Numbered from the stretch's first letter, positions 25,020 to 33,036 are shown. The stretch: 64,000 nucleotides of DNA from Streptomyces sp. Y2F8-2 (GCF_014905555.1 NZ_BNGS01000001.1:496001-560000); one strand, 5' to 3'. Translations and numbers: made by a program. The notes: a model not told the origin generated them from the letters alone.

Positions 25020-25721
25020 ATGGCATTTCGCCGTTCCTCGATCCGCCGTACCGTCGCGCTGGCCGCGGCCGCGACCGCAGCGGTGGTGCTGACCGCCTGC
25101 GGCGGCAGCGACTCCTCCTCGCCCTCCTCCTCGCCCTCCGCCTCGTCCTCCGCCTCGTCGGGGCACTCCGGCCACGGCATGGGGTCGATGTCCCCGGCCG
25201 CCCCCTCGGGCGCCGCCTCCGCGGCGCAGGGCGGCCACAACGCGCAGGACGTGACGTTCGCGCAGGAGATGATCCCCCACCACCGCCAGGCCGTGGCCAT
25301 GGCCGCCCTGGCCCCGTCGCGGGCCTCCTCCCAGGACGTCAAGGACCTCGCCGCGAGGATCCGGAAGGCACAGGACCCGGAGATCGCCACCATGTCGGGC
25401 TGGCTGAAGGCGTGGGGCGAGAAGGTCCCCGACGGCAGCGGGTCCGGCATGGAGAGCATGCCGGGCATGGACCACTCCGGCTCGTCGATGCCCGGCATGA
25501 TGTCCGACGGGGACATGAAGAAACTTCAGAACCTGTCGGGTGACGCCTTCGACAAGGCCTTCCTCCAGATGATGATCGGCCACCACGAGGGCGCGATCGC
25601 CATGGCGAGGACCGAAGGGGCCAAGGGTGCCTACGGTCCCGCGCAGACGATGGCGAAGTCGATCGTCACCTCGCAGTCCGCCGAGATCACCGAGATGAAG
25701 AAGATGCTCGGCGAGCGGTAG
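25020..25721 (+). CDS. DUF305 lipoprotein (His/Met-rich, four-helix)
   Basis: A 233-residue lipoprotein starting at ATG 25020 with AAGGAG at 25003-25008. The signal peptide ends in lipobox LTAC; a serine-rich linker follows. The DUF305 domain has two repeated helical motifs, FAQEMIPHHRQAVAMAALA and FLQMMIGHHEGAIAMARTE, each with paired histidines and flanking Met/Glu. Between them lies a Met/His loop (MESMPGMDHSGSSMPGMM). DUF305 proteins are ferritin-like and commonly occur with copper-handling genes. Together with the preceding small protein it probably forms an extracytoplasmic metal-binding pair. Regulation is not evident from sequence. Confidence 0.85.
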   Translation: MAFRRSSIRRTVALAAAATAAVVLTACGGSDSSSPSSSPSASSSASSGHSGHGMGSMSPAAPSGAASAAQGGHNAQDVTFAQEMIPHHRQAVAMAALAPSRASSQDVKDLAARIRKAQDPEIATMSGWLKAWGEKVPDGSGSGMESMPGMDHSGSSMPGMMSDGDMKKLQNLSGDAFDKAFLQMMIGHHEGAIAMARTEGAKGAYGPAQTMAKSIVTSQSAEITEMKKMLGER

Positions 25722-25837
25722 GCAGTGGTCAGCAGGCAGTAGTCAGTGGGCTGTGGGCCCAGGGCCGGTTCGGGGCGGTGGCGGTACGGCCGCTGCCCCG
25801 GATCCGGCTCCCTTCGCACCCGGGCGACGGCGCGGTG

Positions 25838-26689
25838 TCAGGTGACGGCGCGGAGCCTGCCGTAGGGCCGGTGGCGGAAGGACTCGTGGCGGAGCTGATC
25901 GACGCTCCGGGCGGTCTCCTCGTCCGCGGGCAGGTGAACGACCAGCTGCTGCGCGTCCGCGGAGAGCTCGAGTGTCTCCCGGTGGAAGCGGAGTTCGTGT
26001 GCGGTGGGATGGTTCAGTCGGAGGACGCCGCGCTTCGGGACCATGTGCCGGTTCAGGCGCCGTGTGAAGTCGGGACCGGCGAGGGGCGCGAGTTCCGCGG
26101 TGAACCACTCGGAGTTCTCGACGGACGGCCCGAGCCACAGGTCGAAGGCCTGCTGGTCCGCGATGTCGTCCCAGTCGGCGAAGAAGGTGCGGGCGCGGGG
26201 GTCGGTGAACACATAGCGGGTGAGGTTGGGTGCGCCGGTCTCCAGCAACCCGGTTCCGTCCATCAGCCACGCGTAGCCGCCGGTGTGGGCGAGGACGTCG
26301 CCCAGACGGTTCGTCACCAGCGCGATCCCCGGCTCGAGGAGGCGCAGGGTCTCCAGTACGGACGGCCGGACCTCGCGCCGAGGCGGCGCCGGCCGGGTGT
26401 GGGCGACACACTCACCGCCGCTGATCTTCGCGAGGTAGCGCAGGTGGTTGCGCTCCGCGGGGTCGAGACTGAGGGCGTCCGCGAGCGCGTTCACCACCGC
26501 CACGGAGGGGTTGCGGTCGCGGCCCTGCTCGATACGGGTCAGGTACTCGACGCTGATGCCGGCCCGCACGGCCACGTCCGTGCGTCGCAGACCGGGTGAA
26601 CGGCGGCGGCCATGATCCGGTATCCCCAACTCGTCCGGCTGGATACTGTCGCGCTTGGCCCGGACGAAGTCACCCAACGGTGTACCCAT
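25838..26689 (-). CDS. XRE-family regulator with MmyB-like ligand-binding domain
   Basis: A 283-residue protein. The start ATG at 26689 gives MGTPLGDFVRAKRDSIQPDE, typical for this class; an upstream in-frame ATG would add a low-complexity extension. Residues 1-90 are a Cro/C1 helix-turn-helix (GLRRTDVAVRAGISVEYLTRIEQGRD). Residues from 105 on form the MmyB PAS-like domain (LETLRLLEPGIALVTNRLGDVLAH, ARTFFADWDDIADQQAFDLWL, GVLRLNHPTAHELRFHRETLEL). Such regulators sense a small hydrophobic ligand and control an adjacent oxidoreductase. That fits the divergent FMN reductase 113 bp away. Confidence 0.9.
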   Translation of the reverse strand: MGTPLGDFVRAKRDSIQPDELGIPDHGRRRSPGLRRTDVAVRAGISVEYLTRIEQGRDRNPSVAVVNALADALSLDPAERNHLRYLAKISGGECVAHTRPAPPRREVRPSVLETLRLLEPGIALVTNRLGDVLAHTGGYAWLMDGTGLLETGAPNLTRYVFTDPRARTFFADWDDIADQQAFDLWLGPSVENSEWFTAELAPLAGPDFTRRLNRHMVPKRGVLRLNHPTAHELRFHRETLELSADAQQLVVHLPADEETARSVDQLRHESFRHRPYGRLRAVT

Positions 26690-26802
26690 GCCGTGAGCAT
26701 ACGGTGACGCCCCGCCGGTCGTGGAGTGCTGAGGGTGGCCCTGCGGGGGCCAGCCTGAGCCCGGCCTGGTTGGGCTCATCGCGGCGGCCGATGGTGGTGG
26801 GC

Positions 26803-27396
26803 ATGGAGAACACGCACAAGCTGGTCATCATCGTTGGCAGCGTCCGGGAGGGCCGGTTCGGTCCCGTGGTGGCTTCATGGGTCGCCGATCAGGCCCGTGC
26901 GCACGGGGGATTCGACGTCGAGGTCGTCGATCTGGCGGACGTCGAGGTCCCGTTGGCCCTGCCCGCCGTGCCGCCGAAGTTCGCGGGCGACGACTACCCC
27001 CGTCCGGCCGGGATGGAGCCCCTGACGTCGGCACTCGACGGCGCGGACGCGTTCGTCATCGTCACGCCGGAGTACAACCACAGTTATCCGGCCTCGCTGA
27101 AGGCGGCCATCGACTGGCATTTCACCCACTGGACCGCCAAGCCGGTCGCGTTCGTGAGCTACGGCGGCGCGGCAGGTGGCCGGCATGCCGTACTGCATCT
27201 GGAGAACGTTCTGACCGAGTTGCACGCGGTGACGATCCGCGACGGTCTCGCCTTCCCGAACTACTTCACGGCGTGGCGGGACGGTCAGCCGCTCGACCCC
27301 GAGGCCCCCGGGTACGCCAAGACGTTGCTGGACCAACTCACCTGGTGGGCGGGCGCACTTCGGACGGCACGCGAAGCCGCCCCCTACCCGGCGTGA
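26803..27396 (+). CDS. NADPH-dependent FMN reductase family protein
   Basis: A 197-residue flavodoxin-like reductase. I use ATG 26803 (MENTHKLVIIVGSVREGRFG); ATG 26791 is an alternative. The FMN-phosphate loop is IVGSVREGRFG, followed by FVIVTPEYNHSYPASLKAAIDW, the classical FMN_red signature, and FVSYGGAAGGRHAV. It reduces FMN or quinones or azo compounds with NADPH as a cytosolic dimer. It is divergent from the XRE/MmyB regulator, a pairing common in Streptomyces, and is presumably controlled by it. Confidence 0.9.
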   Translation: MENTHKLVIIVGSVREGRFGPVVASWVADQARAHGGFDVEVVDLADVEVPLALPAVPPKFAGDDYPRPAGMEPLTSALDGADAFVIVTPEYNHSYPASLKAAIDWHFTHWTAKPVAFVSYGGAAGGRHAVLHLENVLTELHAVTIRDGLAFPNYFTAWRDGQPLDPEAPGYAKTLLDQLTWWAGALRTAREAAPYPA

Positions 27397-27420
27397 GCCG
27401 GTCGCAGCACGACAAGAAGA

Positions 27421-27458
27421 GGCCGCCCGCCCGCGCGAGGAGCGCGGGGCGGACGGCC
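27421..27458 (-). terminator. Hairpin terminator of the leader-peptide gene
   Basis: GGCCG-C-CCGCC-CGCGC pairs with GCGCG-G-GGCGG-A-CGGCC around GAGGA. On the minus strand the stem is followed by TCTTCTTGTC, a pyrimidine/U-rich tail. It lies 16 bp downstream of the peptide stop and also 24 bp beyond the converging FMN reductase stop. Confidence 0.65.
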
Positions 27459-27474
27459 GCCTTCGAGCCGGCGA

Positions 27475-27693
27475 TCAGAAGGAGACGTTGACGCCGGCCT
27501 GGTGGTAGGCGCCGAGGGTGCCGACGGTGCCCAGGGCAACGCCCTCGACGGTGCCGACCTGAGCCAGGACGTCCGCGTCGCTGACCGTCGTCGGGCCGAC
27601 GGCCGCGCTGGCGTGCGGGGCCAGGCCGCCGGAGACGTTGTCGAGCTCGGCGTCGGACAGCTCGGCGGTGTGAACCTGGGGAGCGGAGTTCAT
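27475..27693 (-). CDS. Small peptide with double-glycine leader (RiPP precursor-like, orphan)
   Basis: A 72-residue peptide starting at ATG 27693, preceded on its strand by GAAGGGAAG. Residues 1-23 form a leader of the kind recognised by C39 peptidases: acidic, with ELSDAELDNVSGG ending in Gly22-Gly23. The remaining 49 residues are rich in Val, Gly, Ala, Thr and Ser, contain no Cys or Lys, and end GVNVSF. The leader resembles those of class II lanthipeptide precursors, but without cysteine the core cannot form lanthionine rings. No LanM, C39 transporter or other modifying enzyme is nearby. It may be a secreted peptide processed by enzymes elsewhere. The gene has its own terminator, supporting real expression. 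Confidence 0.65.
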   Translation of the reverse strand: MNSAPQVHTAELSDAELDNVSGGLAPHASAAVGPTTVSDADVLAQVGTVEGVALGTVGTLGAYHQAGVNVSF

Positions 27694-28274
27694 GATGGAA
27701 CTTCCCTTCGCATGTGGTGTTCCGCAAGGGGGGAGCGTCCCGCTGGGGACAGGTGGCGGGCCGCGACCGCGGGCGTGCGGCATCCGTTACCGGCCACCCT
27801 TCGCACGACCCCGCGGCGCCAGAGATCAAAGCACGGAGTGCGCCGGCTATCCAATCAATCGGCGCTTCCACCAGAGCGGTTGACCGCGCGGGCCACGCAT
27901 CCGTAAAGGCGCGCGCACGAATTGGGGGCGGTTTCTCCACACGCCGCACCGACCCGGGACGGAACCGGCGCTTCCCCCGTGATGCGGAACAAGACATTCC
28001 GCGCCAATGGAACGCGCCCCGGCCACCCGTCGTGGAGATCCCTCGCACCTCGTGCCGCAGTTGCGCATTCACGGTGCAGATTCACCGAACTCGGGGTGAC
28101 CGACGGCCCGCCCCGCCGAAGAGGGGCCCGGCCCCGTCCGTGATCGGGCAGGCAGCGGCGTCCCGGGCGTCGACCACGGCCTCCGCGGAGCGGCGCACCG
28201 GACCACGACCGACACCGCACCTTCCGCCCCGCTGAACAGCGTAAAGGGGGCCATGTCGTCGACTTGACGACACG
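27694..28274. other. 581-bp intergenic region without a convincing gene
   Basis: It contains the presumed minus-strand promoter of the peptide gene near its left end. A small inverted repeat GCGGAA/TTCCGC at 27984-28002 is present. Open frames exist but lack codon bias, ribosome-binding sites and recognisable motifs. GC content is somewhat below the coding average around 27830-28010. I see nothing else that can be supported. Confidence 0.5.
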
Positions 28275-29171
28275 TCACCGGTTTGCCGGGTAGTTGTCCG
28301 GTCCCGCCGACACGCAACCCTGGTTGGACGCCGCCACCAGCCAGGGCAGGACGCCGTTGTCCTGCCGCAGGTCGATGTAGAGGGCCACCGTGCGGATCAG
28401 ATACCGGTGTTTCCAGCTCGTGTAGCCGAACTGGGTCGCCTGGAGCGCATCGGAGTCGCGGCAGACCGCGGAGCCGGTGCCCTCCAGCGGGCACCAGTAG
28501 GACCAGTCCCCGGTGGGGGTGTTCTTGAACTGCTGATAGGCACTGCCGGCGGTGCCCTTGTCGGCGAACGGGACAACCACCGCCGAGACCATGATGTTTC
28601 CACCCGCGTCGATGTACGAACCGGTGACGATGTCACCGCCCGAGCAGCCCAGGCGCGCGAGCGTGGCACGCACTTCGGCGCTGCGGCCCGCCTGGGCGCA
28701 GGAGTGCACACCCTGGCTGCGGCGCGTGTATGTCACGCCTTTGGAGTCCGTGAAAGAGGCCGCGAGCAGTGCCGAGGGGGTGGCCGGGGTGCCGTCGGTG
28801 GCCTCGTCGTCGAGCGTCGTGACGTCGAAGGCCGTGGGGCTCGGCGGCTCGGAGACGGGTTCTTCGCTGTCCTCGGGGGTCGCTTCGGATTCCTTCTCGG
28901 AGGGTGTCGCGGTGTCGGTGGTCGGGGCGGACTCCGGCTTCCAGGACGACGACGCCTGCGAGAAGGGCGTCTCGGACGGCGACACCTTCGACTGCGCGTC
29001 CTTGTCGTACACCGTGAACGCGAGCGTCCCCACGGCGGCGGTGGCCGCGACCAGCACTACGGTCAGCAGGGTCCGGGCGCCGACCACGATCCACTGGTTG
29101 TTCTGGGTGTTGTTGTCGCCGTTCAGCACGCCCTGGGCGCCGGAGGCGTTCACGTCGAACTGAGAAGGCAT
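28275..29171 (-). CDS. Single-pass membrane protein with N-terminal RHIM/amyloid-like motif
   Basis: A 298-residue protein. Residues 11-27 read GAQGVLNGDNNTQNNQW, a motif nearly identical to the C-terminus of the gene just upstream. One transmembrane helix follows (TLLTVVLVAATAAVGTLAF, about residues 34-54). A Ser/Thr/Glu/Pro-rich stalk spans about 60-112. The C-terminal domain from about 140 has five cysteines and no family I recognise (GVTYTRRSQGVHSCAQAG, GGDIVTGSYIDAGGNIMV, WSYWCPLEG). By topology the motif is cytosolic and the cysteine-bearing domain is outside. The spacing to the upstream gene is 13 bp, so they form an operon. I infer a sensor that signals by homotypic motif contact. Confidence 0.75.
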   Translation of the reverse strand: MPSQFDVNASGAQGVLNGDNNTQNNQWIVVGARTLLTVVLVAATAAVGTLAFTVYDKDAQSKVSPSETPFSQASSSWKPESAPTTDTATPSEKESEATPEDSEEPVSEPPSPTAFDVTTLDDEATDGTPATPSALLAASFTDSKGVTYTRRSQGVHSCAQAGRSAEVRATLARLGCSGGDIVTGSYIDAGGNIMVSAVVVPFADKGTAGSAYQQFKNTPTGDWSYWCPLEGTGSAVCRDSDALQATQFGYTSWKHRYLIRTVALYIDLRQDNGVLPWLVAASNQGCVSAGPDNYPANR

Positions 29172-29184
29172 GGATGACGTGCCG

Positions 29185-29544
29185 TCAGTTGAACGTGTTG
29201 TTCTGAGTGCTGTGGTCGCCGTTCAGCACCCCCCGGGCGCCGCGGGCGTCCACGATCATGGCCCCGAGCCGGCGTTCCGCGCCGAGCAGGACGCGGCGGG
29301 AGGCGGCGAGGATCTCCTCGTCCCGCTCCAACCCCATGCCGGTGAGCACCTCGGTCAGCCGTGTCCCCCACGCGTCGGGGTCCGACTCATGCGCGTCCAG
29401 GACGCGTACGCCGTAATCCCCCTTACCGGCCAGCCGGTCGCGCAGCCGGGCGTACAGATCGCGGACGGCTTCGCGTGCCGTGTCCGTGAGCCCCGCCGAG
29501 GCTCCCGCGGCCAGGGCGGCGGCCACCAACTCCACTTCGGTCAC
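29185..29544 (-). CDS. Small soluble protein ending in an RHIM/amyloid-like motif
   Basis: A 119-residue protein. GTG at 29544 is chosen because AAGGGAG lies five bases upstream; the product begins VTEVELVAAALAAGASAG. The N-terminal two thirds are helical (TDTAREAVRDLYARLRDRLA, WGTRLTEVLTGMGLERDEEI, ASRRVLLGAERRLGAMIVD). The last 18 residues are GARGVLNGDHSTQNNTFN. This architecture, a helical module plus a terminal G-[VL]-x-x-G-[DN]-x-[NS]-T-Q-N-N motif, matches actinobacterial proteins annotated as RIP homotypic interaction motif proteins. Those are thought to signal by amyloid-like stacking with NLR-like NTPases. The divergent neighbour is such an NTPase with a SARP domain. Confidence 0.75.
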   Translation of the reverse strand: MTEVELVAAALAAGASAGLTDTAREAVRDLYARLRDRLAGKGDYGVRVLDAHESDPDAWGTRLTEVLTGMGLERDEEILAASRRVLLGAERRLGAMIVDARGARGVLNGDHSTQNNTFN

Positions 29545-29599
29545 CAGAACTCCCTTCACTCCCCGCGATGCGCGGCGGCACACTGTCAGGTCTGCGACC

Positions 29600-32596
29600 A
29601 TGGCAGGCGGCGATGTACTGGCGATGAAGCGCCGCTGGTGCGCGGGGGCGGGGGGTTTTGGGGTGGTGGGCGGCGAAGCTCCTCAGCGGCTGCGGATCGA
29701 GCTGCTCGGGCCGTTGCGGGCCTGGCGGGACGGCACACTCCTGGAGTTGGGATCGGTCAAGGCGCAGGCCCTCCTGGCCGCTCTGCTGCTCGGCCGATGG
29801 GGCAGGGCCGGCCACGAGCGGCTGCTCGACGCGGTGTGGGGTACGGAAGCGCCCTTGTCCGGGCGCAATTTGCTGGCCATCTACGTCAAGCAACTGCGCA
29901 GCAGGCTCGACCCCGAGAACACGCCGCCCGCCGAATCGGTGATCCGCAGCGGACAGGGCTGGTACGGCTTCGTCGCCGACACGGCCGTACTCGATGTGAC
30001 GGACCTGGAGGAGCGGGCCGTAGAGGCGCTGCGCACCAGGCAGAACGGCGACCCGGCCACCGCCGCCGACCAACTGGCCGCCGCGCTCGCCCTGTTCCGG
30101 GGCGAGCCGCTGGCCGGCCTGCCCGGTCCGTTCGCCGATGCCGAGCGGGACCGACTGGCCATGCGTCGGCGGGAGCTCAGGCTCGCCCGCCTGGAGTGCC
30201 TGATGCTGCTCGGCCGGTACGCGGACGCGCTGGACGACTTCGCCGCCCCCTCCACCGCCGATCTGCTCGATGAGTCGCTGGCCGCCTACCGCATGCGGGC
30301 CCTGTACGGCAGCGGACGCCAGGGCGACGCGCTGCGCGTCTTCGAGGAGATGCGCGGGCGCCTGGAGGAGGAACTGGGCGTGGATCCAGGGCCGGAACTG
30401 GCCGGGGTGCACCTGGCCGTGCTGCGCCGGGACGCCGGGCTGCTGCCGCGCGTCCACGCCGCCGCCGACGAACGGTCCCGCGCCGACCGGGCCGCCGACA
30501 AGCTGCCCCACCCCCGGCCCGCCGCCGACCAACCGCCCCACCTCCGCCGTACTGTCAACCAATTGCCGGGCGACGCCGGGTACTTGATCGGCCGCAAGGA
30601 TGCACTGCGGCTACTCACGGAGCCGTTTCCGCCGGAGTCGGTGGCCGTCCTGACCGTGGACGGCCCGGCCGGCGTCGGCAAGAGCGCCCTCGTCGTCCGC
30701 GCGGCCCGCGAAATCTGCACCGAGTACCCGGACGGCTGCCTCTTCGTCGACCTGCGTGCCCACAGCACCCAGCGGCGGCAGTCCCCGGAGCAGGCCCTGC
30801 AACGCCTGCTGCGCTCGCTCGGCGCGGCCAAGGGCGAGCTGCCCGCCGACCTCGACGAACTCACCGCCGCCTGGCGGACCGCGACGAGTGGGCTACGGCT
30901 GCTGCTGGTCCTGGACGACGCCCTGGACGCCGATCAGATCCGCCCGTTGCTGCCCGCCGGGGCCGGCAGCAGGGTGCTGGTGGGAAGCCGGCGCCGGCTC
31001 ACCGAACTCGACGCCGACCGCCGGATCACCCTGGAGCCCCTGACCAGCGCGGACTCGGTTGCCCTGCTCACCCATCTCATCGGCGCGGAGCGCGCGAACG
31101 ACGACCTGGAGGCCGTGAACCGGCTGGCCGAACTCTGCGACGGCCTGCCGCTGGCGCTGCGCATCGCCGGGTCGCGGCTGCAGAACCGACGGAGCTGGCC
31201 GGTGCGGGGGCAGGTGGACCGGATGGCGGGCGACGAGGGACGTATGGAGGAGCTGACCGCCGGGAAGCGCAGTGTGGAGGCCAACTTTCGACTGTCGTAC
31301 GACCAGCATCTGACCCCTTCGCAGCAACGGGCCTTCCGCGCCCTGGGGTTGGTGCCGACCGTCGAGTTCGACGCGCTGATGCCTGCGGCCATGCTCGGCC
31401 TGCCGGCCCGCGCGACCGAGCGGATCCTGGCGAGCCTGGTCGATGTGAGCCTGCTCCAGGAGCCGCGGCCGGGCCGCTACCGGCTGCACGACCTGGTGCG
31501 GGTGTTCGCCCGCCGGGTCGCGGAAGCGGTGCCGGAGGAGGCGGCCGTCGCGCGCCGCGCGGCGCTGCGAGTGGTCCTCGACGCGGCGCGGACCGCCAGT
31601 GACTGGGGCGCGGTGAGTTTCCCCACCGGCCCCCGGCCCGCCGAGGCACTGTTCGAGGACTGGCGGGACGCGGAGGCCTGGCTGGACGCGGCAGGCGGCG
31701 AACTCCCCGATGTCGTCGGGCACGCGGTCGCCTACGGCGAGATCGACTTCGCCTGCTGGATCGCGGAGGCCCTGTGCGACTACTTCACCCGGCAGGGCCG
31801 CTATCACGAGTCGCAGACGGCTCTGGAGATCACGCTGGCGCGCGTGACGGAGAGCACCGACGCCCGGATGGCCACGTCGCTCAGGGGCTGCCTGGCCTAC
31901 ACCGCCGTGTACCAGCGCCGGTATGCGCAGTCGCGCGCCCTGTTCACCGAGGGACTGCACCTCAGCCGGAGCCGCGGCGACCGGCTCAATGAGTCCCGGG
32001 CGCTCGCCGGACTGGGTTCCGTCCACGTGAGTGTGGGCGAGGGAGACCTGGCGATCGCCCACGTCACCGCGGCACTGGACGTATCCCGCCCGGGGAACGA
32101 CCACTGGGCCAGCTGCATGTCCCTGCTCATTCTGGGCCGCGCCCACCAGTACGCGGGACGGGACGAAGAGGCGCTGGCCCACTATGCCGAGGCCCGTGTC
32201 CACGCCGAAGCGATCGGCAGGCCGCACCAGCTCGGCAGGATCCTGAGCATCGCCGCCGACGGCCACCTCAGGCTCGGTCGGCACGGCGAGGCGAAGACCC
32301 TGTTACGCCAGGCGCTCGACCTCGCCGAGCAGTCCGGGGACCTCTTCTTCTGCGCCCGCAGCCTGACCCGCCTCGGTACGGTCGAACAAGCCGAGGGAGA
32401 CCTGCTGGCGGCCATGGCCTTCCACGGACTCGCCCTCCAGCGGTTCGAGTTGCTGTCCCGCATTCCCGCACCCGGCCACGACTGGCTCGAAATGGACATC
32501 CGCACCCGCCTGGGCCACGCTTACGCGGCGGCGGGCTGCCTCCGCGCGGCGCGTGACCAGTTCCAGCGGGTGGTGGATGTGGGCGACGCCCGCTGA
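29600..32596 (+). CDS. AfsR/SARP-family regulator: winged helix, BTAD, NB-ARC ATPase, TPR
   Basis: About 998 residues from ATG 29600 (ATG 29624 and a later GTG near 29663 are possible). Residues about 30-110 are the OmpR-like DNA-binding domain (RIELLGPLRAWRDGTLLELG, RSGQGWYGF). Residues 130-285 are the bacterial transcriptional activation domain. The STAND/NB-ARC ATPase follows with P-loop DGPAGVGKSALV near residue 355, Walker B LLLVLDDALD and GLPLALRIAG. The C-terminal third is TPR repeats (ARALFTEGLHLSRSRGD, ALAHYAEARVHAEAIG, KTLLRQALDLAEQSGD). It should activate specialised metabolism or stress genes on sensing a signal. An in-frame TTA codon at 32303-32305 makes it a likely bldA target. 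It is divergent from the RHIM-like pair. Confidence 0.9.
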   Translation: MAGGDVLAMKRRWCAGAGGFGVVGGEAPQRLRIELLGPLRAWRDGTLLELGSVKAQALLAALLLGRWGRAGHERLLDAVWGTEAPLSGRNLLAIYVKQLRSRLDPENTPPAESVIRSGQGWYGFVADTAVLDVTDLEERAVEALRTRQNGDPATAADQLAAALALFRGEPLAGLPGPFADAERDRLAMRRRELRLARLECLMLLGRYADALDDFAAPSTADLLDESLAAYRMRALYGSGRQGDALRVFEEMRGRLEEELGVDPGPELAGVHLAVLRRDAGLLPRVHAAADERSRADRAADKLPHPRPAADQPPHLRRTVNQLPGDAGYLIGRKDALRLLTEPFPPESVAVLTVDGPAGVGKSALVVRAAREICTEYPDGCLFVDLRAHSTQRRQSPEQALQRLLRSLGAAKGELPADLDELTAAWRTATSGLRLLLVLDDALDADQIRPLLPAGAGSRVLVGSRRRLTELDADRRITLEPLTSADSVALLTHLIGAERANDDLEAVNRLAELCDGLPLALRIAGSRLQNRRSWPVRGQVDRMAGDEGRMEELTAGKRSVEANFRLSYDQHLTPSQQRAFRALGLVPTVEFDALMPAAMLGLPARATERILASLVDVSLLQEPRPGRYRLHDLVRVFARRVAEAVPEEAAVARRAALRVVLDAARTASDWGAVSFPTGPRPAEALFEDWRDAEAWLDAAGGELPDVVGHAVAYGEIDFACWIAEALCDYFTRQGRYHESQTALEITLARVTESTDARMATSLRGCLAYTAVYQRRYAQSRALFTEGLHLSRSRGDRLNESRALAGLGSVHVSVGEGDLAIAHVTAALDVSRPGNDHWASCMSLLILGRAHQYAGRDEEALAHYAEARVHAEAIGRPHQLGRILSIAADGHLRLGRHGEAKTLLRQALDLAEQSGDLFFCARSLTRLGTVEQAEGDLLAAMAFHGLALQRFELLSRIPAPGHDWLEMDIRTRLGHAYAAAGCLRAARDQFQRVVDVGDAR

Positions 32597-32599
32597 CCC

Positions 32600-32740
32600 G
32601 TGAACCACCGGCGAGCGGGAGATGCCCGGGTCGAGTCCGAACACGTCTGTACCCACGAGAACGGCGGGCCTCTTCCCCCCGGCTGGGTGTCCCGACGCCT
32701 CAGGCGTCTCGTCGAGCTGTCCGGCCTGACCACCCCGCGC
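32600..32740 (+). pseudogene. Remnant of a tyrosine site-specific integrase
   Basis: Just after the SARP stop a short stretch encodes VESEHVCTHENGGPLPPGWV then SRRLRRLVELSGL. This resembles the segment of phage/ICE tyrosine integrases that precedes the HxLR catalytic block (typically V-F-T-x-x-x-G-x-P-L-x-P-x-x-V-S-x-x-F-x-x-L). The catalytic Arg, His and Tyr regions are absent, and the frame continues into unrelated sequence up to about 32962. It probably marks an old integrated element, consistent with the tRNA genes 350-850 bp downstream. Confidence 0.5.
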
Positions 32741-33000
32741 ATCGAGGTCTCCACACTCGGCGACGAGTCCGTCTCCCTCGGCGCGATCCACACCCCCACG
32801 CGGCGCTCGACGCCACCTACACCTGGTGCCCCATGCCGGACGGCGTCCACCGCCGCTCCCGCGTCGTCCAGGAGCAGCTCACAGCCAAGGGTGAGCACCG
32901 CAAGCGCAGGCCCCGTCGACCTCCTCGGACCTTCGCGAGGACGCCGCCGGTGGAACCGGTGAGGGTGGACAACGCCCCTGGATCTTGGTCTGAGGGAGTG

Positions 33001-33036
33001 AAGGAGGGCCGCCACGCTGGCGTGGCGGCCCTCCTT
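33001..33036. terminator. Strong hairpin terminator downstream of the tRNA and SARP region
   Basis: A perfect 16-bp stem, AAGGAGGGCCGCCACG at 33001-33016 and its reverse complement at 33021-33036, with a CTGG loop. It lies between the integrase remnant and the 3' end of the CAU tRNA (33083), so it can stop transcription from both sides. On the plus strand a pyrimidine-rich stretch follows. Confidence 0.75.

Noticed and set aside
27475-27693. Calling the small peptide a lanthipeptide
   Set aside because: The leader fits, but the core has no cysteine, so lanthionine rings are impossible and no LanM is nearby.
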